The notes: a model not told the origin generated them from the letters alone. Numbered from the stretch's first letter, positions 52,164 to 60,071 are shown. The stretch is 64,000 nucleotides of DNA from Vreelandella andesensis (GCF_003989795.1 NZ_RZHG01000021.1:1-64000); one strand, 5' to 3'. Program-made: numbers and translations.

Positions 52164-52567
52164 AAGAATCTCCTATTAATTGGAATATCGCGGAAACTAA
52201 CGGCAAGACCTAACCTTGCCTAACAGTTGATTAGTGCGCATGCGCGTTTTTCTGGCAACCCCACCTTGCCAAAATTCACCTAACTTACTGATAAAAAAAA
52301 GAGTAAATGCTACTTCTTTCTCGGAATTCTCGTTAGAAAAACGCGCCTTGCTGCCTAACAGCATCTGTGAATATGCGCTGGCAGATGACCGCTTAGCGTC
52401 GCAAACGGTTGATGCAGTCACCTCAACTGAATCTACCCCGCTGCTTTCCTTTAGGGCAAAGCCAATTTTGGAAAACTGTCCAAACGTCGTGTGTGGTTGA
52501 GCCTGTTAGCGGTTAATTAAGGGAAAACTTGAAATAGCGGAGTTGAGTGGCAGCCCTAAGGCAGTTT
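52164..52567. other. Cassette-remnant region with scattered core-like motifs
   Basis: About 400 bases without a supported gene. It contains several attC-core-like hexamers: on the reverse strand GCTAAC at 52510-52505, GTTAGGC at 52359-52353 and GTTAGGC at 52224-52218. It also holds an inverted repeat GCGCGTTTTTCT/AGAAAAACGCGC (about 52245 and 52335). Spacings (about 150-290 bases) are long for one attC, so this may be one or two degenerate sites. Open frames on both strands lack ribosome sites. Confidence 0.5.
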
Positions 52568-53434
52568 TTAACTAAGAGCGATAGACACCAACTCCCCACC
52601 AAACCACTGTTGCTTTAGCCCGCGCTGTTTTTCCAGCAGGGCTAAGTACGGGCGCAGTGGGTGGTGGTTGGGTAACGTAACGTACAGTTGGCGTAGGCGG
52701 CGTTGGAACGGGAGCTGTTCGGCGGGCATGTGCAGCGGCGTGACGTGCTGGGTGAGCCATTCGATGCTGGGTAGCAGCAGGTGCGTGGCGCCGCTGTCTA
52801 GGGCTAGGGTCACGCCTTTGGCGTCGAAGTCGCCGGCGTAGAGGTGTGGCCGATTGGTTTTGCGCCAGGCGTTTGTCAGTTGGGCGAAACCGCCGCCGTA
52901 GTGGCTGTCGCCACGGTAAACTACCAGCGGGTGGGCGTAGCCGCTAAGCGCTGCTATCTCGGGTGAAAACACATAGAAGCTGTCCAGGTTTTCCACTTGA
53001 ACAAGCGCCCCAAACACCGCCAGCTTCAAACCGCTGACATCCACATCGCGAATGCTGCGCGGCTCTGGCGCAAGCCATGCCGAGGGCTGTGGGGGCAAGC
53101 TGATTAACACCCGCTTGGCGCGTGGGCCTTCGCGGCTGCTTTTATCTTCCTCAACGCCTTCTGCTGCTTGGGCGGCACTGCTTAAGCCACTTAATGAGCG
53201 CCCCAGCGGTGCCAAACGGTCAGCTTCTAACATGCTGTTGATTTGCGCTATGAGCGTGGCGTCAAAGCGCAGCGCTTGGTTGGAAATCCGCATGGTTAGA
53301 TCAATATCCTGCTGGTGGCACCACGCCACTACGTCGTCCACCCACTTGCCACGGGATTTTTCTACCACCGGCTGACGGTTAAGCTCACGAACGACCCCGT
53401 TAAGCCCGGTCCGGGCGCGGCCTGATAACGTCAT
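52568..53434 (-). CDS. jetD: Wadjet/MksG-type TOPRIM protein (JetD-like)
   Basis: A 288-residue protein, fourth gene of the condensin-like operon. Its C-terminal half has TOPRIM nuclease features: the acidic residue E148 in VQVENLDSF and the D-x-D pair D202/D204 in LYAGDFDAKG, with a glycine-containing VVYRGDS strand between. JetD/MksG subunits cut plasmid DNA after loop extrusion by the SMC complex. At 288 residues it is clearly shorter than the roughly 380-400 usual for JetD, and the N-terminal part (MTLSGRARTGLNGVVRELN) looks like a reduced winged-helix arm. It overlaps the kleisin gene by 4 bases. Catalytic identity is inferred from motifs and context. Confidence 0.8.
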   Translation of the reverse strand: MTLSGRARTGLNGVVRELNRQPVVEKSRGKWVDDVVAWCHQQDIDLTMRISNQALRFDATLIAQINSMLEADRLAPLGRSLSGLSSAAQAAEGVEEDKSSREGPRAKRVLISLPPQPSAWLAPEPRSIRDVDVSGLKLAVFGALVQVENLDSFYVFSPEIAALSGYAHPLVVYRGDSHYGGGFAQLTNAWRKTNRPHLYAGDFDAKGVTLALDSGATHLLLPSIEWLTQHVTPLHMPAEQLPFQRRLRQLYVTLPNHHPLRPYLALLEKQRGLKQQWFGGELVSIALS

Positions 53435-54660
53435 ACTGCCACCGCCAGTGCAACGTCATGAATTAAGCGCAGATCGTTAAATGAGCTAGCCGGTGATTCC
53501 TCTTGGTGTAGGCGAAACGCCTGCTGCTCGCTACGCGGCAAGCCTTGGTATTCGGAGATAACCTGAAACAGCCAAATTTCATCAGGCCATTCAAGGTGGC
53601 TGTCATACAGATAAGCGAGCGCGCTGATCGGCTCGGCGGGAGGCTGATCTAATACCGCGAGGTAAAAGCGTTCGACATCCTGCTTAAGCGCCTGCTGGCG
53701 CGCAGCGGCAAGGTTATCTTCCGGCGTGAGCGCAGCCACCGCCGACTCAACGGTTTGCGCTGCATGGCGTGGGGTGGGCAATTTATGCAGCAGCTCCGCC
53801 AGCACGCGGTTTTCCAGCGCGCGATCTAGCGCTGGTGCAGCAGCGGCATTAAGCGGCGCGGCGTGGTTGAACAAGGCGGGAACGTCGCTGCGTTTGGCGT
53901 AATTGCCGGGCACAAAGCCTGGGTGCTCACGCATAAACGCGACCATGCCGCTGATCAGGCGGCTGCGTGCCTGCTGCTTGCGAAAGCGGGCCATTAGCTC
54001 AATCAACCGCCGCTGCACTTCCCGCAGGCTGGTGTAATGGTGGCTTAAGCGCTGCTGTAGCTGGCTGATCAGTAGCTTGCGCAGGCTGCCATCGCTGCCT
54101 ACCAACGCAATCAGCTCGTCGAAGTCAATCAGCACCAAGCCATCCAACAACCTAACAATTTGCTTCTGGGCGCGGTCATTTTCGCGGATTTTATCGCTCA
54201 ACTGGCTAACAAAGCCGAAGTCGCTATTAAGCCGCTGCCAGAGACTATCAATAGCGTCGGCAAAGCGGCCGTTCAGGTCGTCGACTTCCTGACGCAGGCG
54301 AAGCAGCTGCTGCTCCTGTCGCCAGTGCTCACTTCGGCTGCGGGCTTCACGGTAGCTGTGTACCAACGAGCGCACCAGCTCCAGGGTTTCCGCGACATCG
54401 GCATTGACATGGCGGCGAGTTTCATCGGCCAGCATTTCAGCGATCAGTTCGCGCACCTTAGGGGCAAGTTTAACGCCGCTTTGCTCATCGGGGCGCCATA
54501 ACACCCTTGCGGCCAGCAGCTTGCGCAGCGCACTGTCGTTGAGGCCGTCCAACGGCACGTCATCACGGGTGTAGCCCTGCATCAGCCGTTCGGCGTGTTT
54601 GCCCAATAGCGCCAGCCGTTCGGCGCCAGTTTTCAGAAGGCGGCTTTCCAGTTCGTTCAC
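53431..54660 (-). CDS. jetA: Kleisin-like subunit (JetA/MksF-like)
   Basis: A 409-residue largely helical protein with a winged-helix-like N-terminus (GLNDSALRKLLAARVLW) and a long helical middle (SLVHSYREARSRSEHWRQEQQLLRLRQEVDDL). This matches the MukF/MksF/JetA plan: dimerising N-domain, helical linker, C-terminal winged helix that binds the SMC cap. It is third in a four-gene operon with 4-base overlaps on both sides. Assignment rests on size, predicted helices and context; a profile search should confirm it. Confidence 0.75.
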   Translation of the reverse strand: MNELESRLLKTGAERLALLGKHAERLMQGYTRDDVPLDGLNDSALRKLLAARVLWRPDEQSGVKLAPKVRELIAEMLADETRRHVNADVAETLELVRSLVHSYREARSRSEHWRQEQQLLRLRQEVDDLNGRFADAIDSLWQRLNSDFGFVSQLSDKIRENDRAQKQIVRLLDGLVLIDFDELIALVGSDGSLRKLLISQLQQRLSHHYTSLREVQRRLIELMARFRKQQARSRLISGMVAFMREHPGFVPGNYAKRSDVPALFNHAAPLNAAAAPALDRALENRVLAELLHKLPTPRHAAQTVESAVAALTPEDNLAAARQQALKQDVERFYLAVLDQPPAEPISALAYLYDSHLEWPDEIWLFQVISEYQGLPRSEQQAFRLHQEESPASSFNDLRLIHDVALAVAV

Positions 54661-55286
54661 AGCAGCGCCTCCTGGGCACCCTCTTCCCGCTCGCCGTCAA
54701 TGGGCAAGTTTTCCTCATCGCGGATAAAGCGCACCATCTCAATCAGGTAATCAATTTTACCAGTGACCACAAATACCTGACGCTCGGTGTGGGGCTGGAG
54801 TAAGTAGCCATGCTCTTTTAAGCGCTTGAATAGCTGCTTTACCTGGGCATCTAACTGGTCGCTCTGGGAGCCAAAGAAGCTGTCCGTGGCCAGCTTTTCC
54901 AAACGCTCGCGCAGGCTTTGGTTATCTTCACACTTAGCGCTGAACTCGGCGGGTTTGAGCACATCACCTGGGGCTGCCAAGGTGTCACGACCTAACGCTT
55001 CCTGAACCAGCTGCAGCCATTCCAGCAGCGGCAACAGGCTATTAACCGTGTCATTCAGCTGGCGCGACAGCTGCTCCCGAGCGGCTTCGTTCAACTGTCG
55101 CCAAGCTAAAAAGTAGACACTGCCTTCCTCATTGCTTGCTAGCCTGCGGTTGAGCGGGCGCAGATAAAGGTCAATCGCATCGCGGGTCTCTTCATTAGCT
55201 AAGTGGCGAAAGGCGTTGTCATCACTGACGGCGCAGACAAACTCGCCAGCCAGCAAGCGTTCCAGTAGCGGGCCGTGTTCAATCAT
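54657..55286 (-). CDS. jetB: MukE/MksE/JetB-like condensin accessory (KITE) subunit
   Basis: A 209-residue acidic, soluble protein. The second half (VKQLFKRLKEHGYLLQP... RQVFVVTGKIDYLIEMVRFI) reads as a winged-helix repeat of the MukE/MksE/DUF4194 type, which binds the kleisin and DNA. The size fits JetB/MksE. It overlaps the SMC gene and the kleisin gene by 4 bases each, so the subunits are translationally coupled. Confidence 0.75.
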   Translation of the reverse strand: MIEHGPLLERLLAGEFVCAVSDDNAFRHLANEETRDAIDLYLRPLNRRLASNEEGSVYFLAWRQLNEAAREQLSRQLNDTVNSLLPLLEWLQLVQEALGRDTLAAPGDVLKPAEFSAKCEDNQSLRERLEKLATDSFFGSQSDQLDAQVKQLFKRLKEHGYLLQPHTERQVFVVTGKIDYLIEMVRFIRDEENLPIDGEREEGAQEALL

Positions 55287-58200
55287 GCGCTCACCTCCTG
55301 CTGACGCGCTTTGATCCGCTGCGCAAGCGGGCTAAGGCGCGGTTCAATACGTTTTAGCACACGCTGATTAGGCTGGCTGGCATCCCGCTCAATCAGGTAG
55401 CGATTAGCAAACAGCAGTAGCACCTCCGACTCTGGATTGGGGAACGCCCCGACAATGTGAATACGGTTGCTGTCACAGGCATCGAACAACTTTTCGACGT
55501 TGTGATAGGCCAGCGTGCCAATTTCATCAATCGGCCAGTGAATGGCGATTTGCGCATCCCCTCGCAGCAACCGCGTAAACGCCAGCAGAAACTTACATAA
55601 AATCAGGTAGGCCATGCCATGGCTGGAAGACTCTAACAACTGGCGGTCGTTTTTGATCACTAGATCAGTGCCGCCTTCGTTTAGGTGCAGTTCAAGGCGC
55701 AGCAGGCTTTCAAAGCTGTACTGCTGGTCGCTGCGCAGCAAGTCAACCACATCGGCCAGCGCATTTAGGTAATCATCGCTAGGCAGCATCTGGCCAGATT
55801 CCCGCCACGCTTTGTAGCGCTGGGCAAACAGCTTCAGTGGCTCCCAAAAGCCCAGCTCATCGATGGTTGATTGAATGCGCACTTCCGCTTTGCTGATGCC
55901 TTCCAAGCGCAGGTCATCTGCAACTTCATCGGAAAGCCGACGGCTCTGGGCACTGATTCGGCGGTTTAGGTCGCGGAAGACAATAAAGAATTTATCCAGG
56001 TCATCACTTAAATTGCGCCCTTCCTGAATCAACTGCTGCTGTTGATCTTCCAACAGTTTTAGCATGTCGCGCAGTAGCGGCAACACCAGCCGCGGGCTGT
56101 CGTTTGGCAGCTTCTCACGCTCGCTTTGCAGTGCATCGGCAAAGCCGCTGCTGGCATCTTTAATCAGTTGGCTTTCTACGTCCAAGCAGCCCCGGCGCAG
56201 CTGCTCAAGCTGCTGGTGGCGGCTGGTTAACGCTTGGCGCGCTCGCTCAATTCGCTCCTCCATGTCACCCACAACGTCCGCTAAGGGCGTACCCTCTGCA
56301 ACGATGTCCAAACTTTCCAGCTGGCCAAGCAGCGGCTTCAGGGCTTCTACGCTGCCGTAAGCATTTGCGCGCTGAATTTTTAGCGCATTAACCGCCGTTT
56401 GGTGCGTTTCACGTGCGGCCTGGAAGTCGTTTTTAAGACGCGCTTTTTCGCGCTTCAACTGCTGATCAAGCTGAACAAACTCGGCTTCCTGGGCCACCAA
56501 CTGAGGCTTGTGCTGGCTCCACTCCACGCGCATAAAACGTTGGTACTCAGTAAGCTCTTCCTGACGCGCGGCAATCTTACGAATGCGCTCACTCTGCTGC
56601 TCTAAACGCTTTTTCGTCTCTTGAAGCTGCGCGGGGTCTACGCCCTGCTCGGCAAGTTCCTGGCTGAAGGCAGCCTCTAGCTCGCTACGCTGGCGCTGGT
56701 GTTCTTCGTTGGCGTCGCTAAGCTGCTGCTTGTACTGGCGTAGCTGACCATCCAGGCTATCCCGCTGGCTTTGGGCGTCGGCTTTTAACTCCAGCAGTTG
56801 GCCCTGATGCGTCTCGGCAAGCTCGGCAAGCGACTGGCGTTTCTCTTCACGCAGTTCGGCCTGAGCCTGCTCCTGGCGAGCCAACGCCGCCTGATGTTCC
56901 GCACGCCGTGCTTGCTGGTGCTGGGTATGGCGCTCTTGCTGCTGGCGGCGAGCCTCAAGGGCATAATCCACTTCCTGTTCGGCACGCTGATAGCCCATCC
57001 GCGCCTGATCTTGGGCCTCATCAGCTTGCTGCACCCGTTCGTTGTGTTGCTTCAGGGCTTTTTCGGCAGCAACGCATTCCGTTTGAGCGCGCTTTTTAAC
57101 ACTATCCGCTTCTTCAATTGCTGCCAGCAAGCTGGCTTCGTCTTGGGCGTAATCTGGCAGCGCAATGGCGCTAAGATCCAGCGCTAGGCCGAATAGGTCG
57201 TCGCTGGCTCCTTCAGCGAGCTGCGGGGCAAGGTCTCGGCGTTCCAGCAATTCTGGAGCGATCACTTTGCCGAGCTGCTGCTCCCAGCCGGGGCGGTGGT
57301 AACGCAAGAAATGGCGCAGGCTGCCCTGCTCAGGGTCACGTTGCTGGTAAAGCGCAAAGCAGTGCTGTTCGGCCCGCTCACGCTGCTGGCGGCACTGCAC
57401 CAGCTGTTGCTCCGCGGTATCGCGCTCTCGCTTATGGCTTTCAAGCTCGCGGCGCAGCGCTTCCAACGTTGCGGCGGCGGCGCTACGTTGCTGCTGTGTT
57501 TGGTCTAAACGCGCTTGGGCAAGCTCGGCCTCTTGGGCCTCTTGCTTGGTTTGGGTAGGCATCGCCAGCTGCGCTTTTAATTCGGCAAGCTGCTCAACGC
57601 CTAGCTCTAACTGCGCTTGATACTCACTTTCTAACCGTTGGCGCTGTTGCTGGTAGCGCTCGTTATGCTGCTGTTCGGCTTGCCATTGCTGCTCTCGGCG
57701 CTGCGCTTTTTCTTCGACCAGGGCGTCAATCAGCTCTTGGTTTTCTTGGGTTTGGCGGGCAAGTGCTTCGGAGAGCTCGCGTAATCGGCCATCTAAACGC
57801 GCCTGGCTCTCTTTTACTGCCTCTTGCATGACGTGCAGGTGCTTCTGAAGCTGATCGCGCTGTTCGCGCCACTGGGGCAGTGCGTTGATATCCCGCTCCA
57901 GGCCCGTCATATCGGCATCAGAATAGTGTTCAAACTGGGTTTGCAGGTCAGTTAAGCGGCGCTGGGTGTGCTGTAAATTGCTCGCCACTTCACTTTGGCG
58001 GTCGTTCAGCTCGTCCCGCTGTTGGGTGTATTCGCTTTCGCGCTGCTGGAACTCGCGCTGGTGGCGATTTAATTCACCCTCCAGATCTGCGATGCGCTGC
58101 TCCGCCTGCTGGTGGTCGGCGCTTAGCTGTGGTTTCAGCTGCCAAAGCGTGGTTTCTAACTGGGCCAATTCGCGGTCGATGCCACCTAGTTTGGTCAACA

Positions 58201-58948
58201 CAGCTTGCAGCGGCTCCAAACGCATAGACTGGCGCATTTGAGCAATCCACTCCCGCGCTTTGGCACTGCGAATACGAGTGACAGGCAGCTCGACGCCATC
58301 TTCTTCAAAAATGGCCGCCAGCATGGTTTTGAGGGTGTCCATCTTGCCCTCTTTGGCGTGCACCGCAGACACCAGCTTTTCGATATGACGAATACGCCGT
58401 TCGGGGTTCACTAGGCTAAATTGCGCTGCGATTTGGCGCAGTTTTAGGCCATCGCGGCTATTACCGTGAAGTTGGGTGAAGTCATTTTGGATTACCGAAC
58501 GAAACTCGGACGTAGCGCCCAGCTTAGAAGAGACAGGAATTCCGTTGCGGCGCAGCCCGCTAGACCACTGCGGGTACTCCAGCGCCAAGGGGCCTTGTTC
58601 GGTCTCGACTAGATAGTCTTCTGGCCGATAAGGCGCGCCGACAAAGCGGTATTCAACGCCGCCTTCTTGCTTGCGCGTTAGCACCACTTGGCAAATATTG
58701 CCCGCTTCTCGACGGTATTCGTAAACGAGATAGCTTTGACGAGTGGGCAAATAGAACGCATCAAACTTCATGCGGGTTTTCGGCACCACCTTGTTAGGCA
58801 GCTCGCCGTAAAACACCGGCACCAAGCGCTGTAGCGTGGTTTTTCCCGACGCGTTGGTGCCACAAATATTGGTGTGACCATCCACATTGAGTTCAACCAC
58901 CCCCGACAGGTGGCCGTGAATCATTACGATGCGTAGCAAATGCGCCAT
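55283..58948 (-). CDS. jetC: SMC/MukB-like ATPase of a Wadjet/MksBEFG system (JetC/MksB-like)
   Basis: A 1221-residue SMC-type protein. The N-terminal head has Walker A CGTNASGKTT (about residues 29-38). Two long Gln/Glu/Arg-rich coiled coils (about 230-540 and 650-960) flank a hinge-like globular part near 545-640 (HRPGWEQQLGKVIAPELLERR...). The C-terminal head has Walker B AIHWPIDEIG near residue 1136. The usual LSGGQ signature is replaced by LESSSHGMAYL near 1106. It would extrude DNA loops and, with the other subunits, detect and eliminate circular plasmids. It is the first gene of the operon, preceded by AAGGACA 7 bases before ATG. Confidence 0.85.
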   Translation of the reverse strand: MAHLLRIVMIHGHLSGVVELNVDGHTNICGTNASGKTTLQRLVPVFYGELPNKVVPKTRMKFDAFYLPTRQSYLVYEYRREAGNICQVVLTRKQEGGVEYRFVGAPYRPEDYLVETEQGPLALEYPQWSSGLRRNGIPVSSKLGATSEFRSVIQNDFTQLHGNSRDGLKLRQIAAQFSLVNPERRIRHIEKLVSAVHAKEGKMDTLKTMLAAIFEEDGVELPVTRIRSAKAREWIAQMRQSMRLEPLQAVLTKLGGIDRELAQLETTLWQLKPQLSADHQQAEQRIADLEGELNRHQREFQQRESEYTQQRDELNDRQSEVASNLQHTQRRLTDLQTQFEHYSDADMTGLERDINALPQWREQRDQLQKHLHVMQEAVKESQARLDGRLRELSEALARQTQENQELIDALVEEKAQRREQQWQAEQQHNERYQQQRQRLESEYQAQLELGVEQLAELKAQLAMPTQTKQEAQEAELAQARLDQTQQQRSAAAATLEALRRELESHKRERDTAEQQLVQCRQQRERAEQHCFALYQQRDPEQGSLRHFLRYHRPGWEQQLGKVIAPELLERRDLAPQLAEGASDDLFGLALDLSAIALPDYAQDEASLLAAIEEADSVKKRAQTECVAAEKALKQHNERVQQADEAQDQARMGYQRAEQEVDYALEARRQQQERHTQHQQARRAEHQAALARQEQAQAELREEKRQSLAELAETHQGQLLELKADAQSQRDSLDGQLRQYKQQLSDANEEHQRQRSELEAAFSQELAEQGVDPAQLQETKKRLEQQSERIRKIAARQEELTEYQRFMRVEWSQHKPQLVAQEAEFVQLDQQLKREKARLKNDFQAARETHQTAVNALKIQRANAYGSVEALKPLLGQLESLDIVAEGTPLADVVGDMEERIERARQALTSRHQQLEQLRRGCLDVESQLIKDASSGFADALQSEREKLPNDSPRLVLPLLRDMLKLLEDQQQQLIQEGRNLSDDLDKFFIVFRDLNRRISAQSRRLSDEVADDLRLEGISKAEVRIQSTIDELGFWEPLKLFAQRYKAWRESGQMLPSDDYLNALADVVDLLRSDQQYSFESLLRLELHLNEGGTDLVIKNDRQLLESSSHGMAYLILCKFLLAFTRLLRGDAQIAIHWPIDEIGTLAYHNVEKLFDACDSNRIHIVGAFPNPESEVLLLFANRYLIERDASQPNQRVLKRIEPRLSPLAQRIKARQQEVSA

Positions 58949-59008
58949 GCCGTGTCCTTGATCGTCGAACGTCCGAAACCGCTATCTTGCCAGACCCCGG
59001 CCGTGGCG

Positions 59009-59024
59009 ACATCTGTTCAGATGT
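59009..59024. promoter_or_regulatory. Inverted repeat upstream of the Wadjet-like operon
   Basis: ACATCTG-TT-CAGATGT, a perfect 7-bp inverted repeat with a 2-base centre, 61-76 bases before the SMC start codon. It could be an operator of the defence operon. It has no T tail, so it is a poor terminator for the upstream GntR gene. Confidence 0.5.
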
Positions 59025-59092
59025 GAACTATTCATTCACACGACCGCAAGGGTCATTAACGTCAGACATTGCATCTTGTTATTTCTTGACGC

Positions 59093-59767
59093 TTATTCGC
59101 CCACACTGCGCACCACAAAATCCCGAGCGACCCCAATATGGTAATCAATTGCCTCTCGGCAAGCGGCAGAATCGCCACTGGCGAGTGCATCAAGCAATTT
59201 GAAATGGCTGGTAGCAATAGTATCGGGGGCTTCGTGAGTTTTGGTAATCAGCGTAATGCACAGGCGCAGCTCGTGGGTTAAACCATCAAATGCCCGCAGT
59301 AACCGCGCGTTCCCTGCGTAATGAATCATAAGCCGATGAAACTGCAGGTCTTCCTCAATCCGGCGCGTCCCATCGTTGCTGGCGGTCACTTCGCACAATA
59401 TCTCTATCTGCTGTCTTAACGCGTACTCAGCGTCGCTGCTATAACGCTCTGATAATCGCTGGATAGCATGGCGCTCAAAACATAGCCGAAGATCAAAGAC
59501 ATCCTCTAATTCAACGGCATTCAACGCCCTGACAAAGAAACCACGCCTCGGTTTTGAAATTAAAAGCCCGCGACTTTCCAATAAACGAGCGGCTTCGCGA
59601 ACCGGCGCACGACTGACGCCTAAATCCCGAGAAAGCTGTACTTCTGAAAGCCGCTCACCTGGCAAAAAGTGTTGCTGAATAATCGCTTGCGTCAAATAGT
59701 CGGCCACCTGTTCAACAAGATTTTGTTGTTGAATAAACGCGCCGGGGGCCGTTGTCGAAGGGGCCAT
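59093..59767 (-). CDS. GntR-family transcriptional regulator (FCD type)
   Basis: A 224-residue regulator with an N-terminal winged helix: LTQAIIQQHFLPGERLSEVQLSRDLGVSRAPVREAARLLESRGLL. The FCD effector domain has DLRLCFERHAI, the metal-binding FHRLMIHYAGN histidines and the late DYHIGVARDFV. It diverges from a peptide-type ABC transporter operon across about 300 bases holding two GTCGAC palindromes and four 13-bp repeats, so it probably regulates that operon. The Wadjet-like operon lies downstream on the same strand. Confidence 0.93.
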   Translation of the reverse strand: MAPSTTAPGAFIQQQNLVEQVADYLTQAIIQQHFLPGERLSEVQLSRDLGVSRAPVREAARLLESRGLLISKPRRGFFVRALNAVELEDVFDLRLCFERHAIQRLSERYSSDAEYALRQQIEILCEVTASNDGTRRIEEDLQFHRLMIHYAGNARLLRAFDGLTHELRLCITLITKTHEAPDTIATSHFKLLDALASGDSAACREAIDYHIGVARDFVVRSVGE

Positions 59768-59782
59768 AGTGTCTACTCTTAT

Positions 59783-59797
59783 TAAGTATTCCGTACT
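59783..59797. promoter_or_regulatory. Inverted repeat just upstream of gntR
   Basis: AAGTATTCCGTACTT, with 5-base arms AAGTA/TACTT, lies 16-30 bases before the GntR start and could be an autoregulatory operator or overlap its promoter. Confidence 0.4.
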
Positions 59798-59821
59798 TTT
59801 AGTATGACAAAAAAAAACATC

Positions 59822-59853
59822 CTGTCGACGTCTGATTGCCGACTGTCGACAGT
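59822..59853. promoter_or_regulatory. Two GTCGAC-centred sites 21 bp apart (probable GntR operators)
   Basis: The 12-base palindrome ACTGTCGACAGT at 59842-59853 and a second CTGTCGAC site at 59823-59829 have centres 21 bp apart, two helical turns. FCD-type GntR proteins commonly bind short GT-N-AC palindromes in their own divergent spacers. Confidence 0.55.
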
Positions 59854-59902
59854 ATTACAAACCACTGCTATGGTCAGAGAGGTCGCCCATTACGAATACG
59901 GC

Positions 59903-59954
59903 GACGATTCATAACGACGATTCATAACGACGATTCATAACAACGATTCATAAC
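59903..59954. repeat. 13-bp tandem repeat (4 copies) upstream of the ABC transporter operon
   Basis: Four consecutive 13-base units of GACGATTCATAAC: 59903-59915, 59916-59928, 59929-59941, and 59942-59954 with A as its first base. A decayed fifth unit (AACGAACGGCAAC) follows. It lies in the divergent gntR/ABC spacer, about 120 bases before the binding-protein start. Confidence 0.95.
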
Positions 59955-60071
59955 AACGAACGGCAACAATAATCTAGAACAACAATCACAACTGGGCTGT
60001 TTTGTATCACGCCTTGCTCGCCTAACGACAACGTAAATCTATTACGTGCTAATAACCGAGGAGCAGGAAAC

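Larger units (their letters stand above)
49227..52510 (-). mobile_element. Integron-cassette-like cluster lacking an integrase (CALIN-like)
   Basis: At least four small units on the reverse strand, each followed at its 3' side by an imperfect inverted repeat that begins YAAC-like and ends GTTAG-like. These are higBA + site 49227-49322; yefM-yoeB + 49992-50061; cupin and decayed ParE module + 50677-50750; 124-residue gene + 51712-51794. Two genes have their stop codon inside the left core of the site, common in cassettes. Toxin-antitoxin and orphan genes are typical integron cargo. No intI gene or attI is in the window. This is inference from site structure; IntegronFinder/HattCI would be decisive. 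Confidence 0.6.

Noticed and set aside
52234..52500. Overlapping open frames on both strands next to the JetD-like gene
   Set aside because: They run through attC-like core motifs, lack ribosome sites and resemble translated cassette-edge sequence rather than a protein.
52568..58948. Reading the SMC-like operon as the housekeeping MukBEF condensin
   Set aside because: A fourth TOPRIM gene is present, the ATPase comes first, and the ATPase is shorter than MukB (about 1480 residues); Wadjet/Mks fits better.
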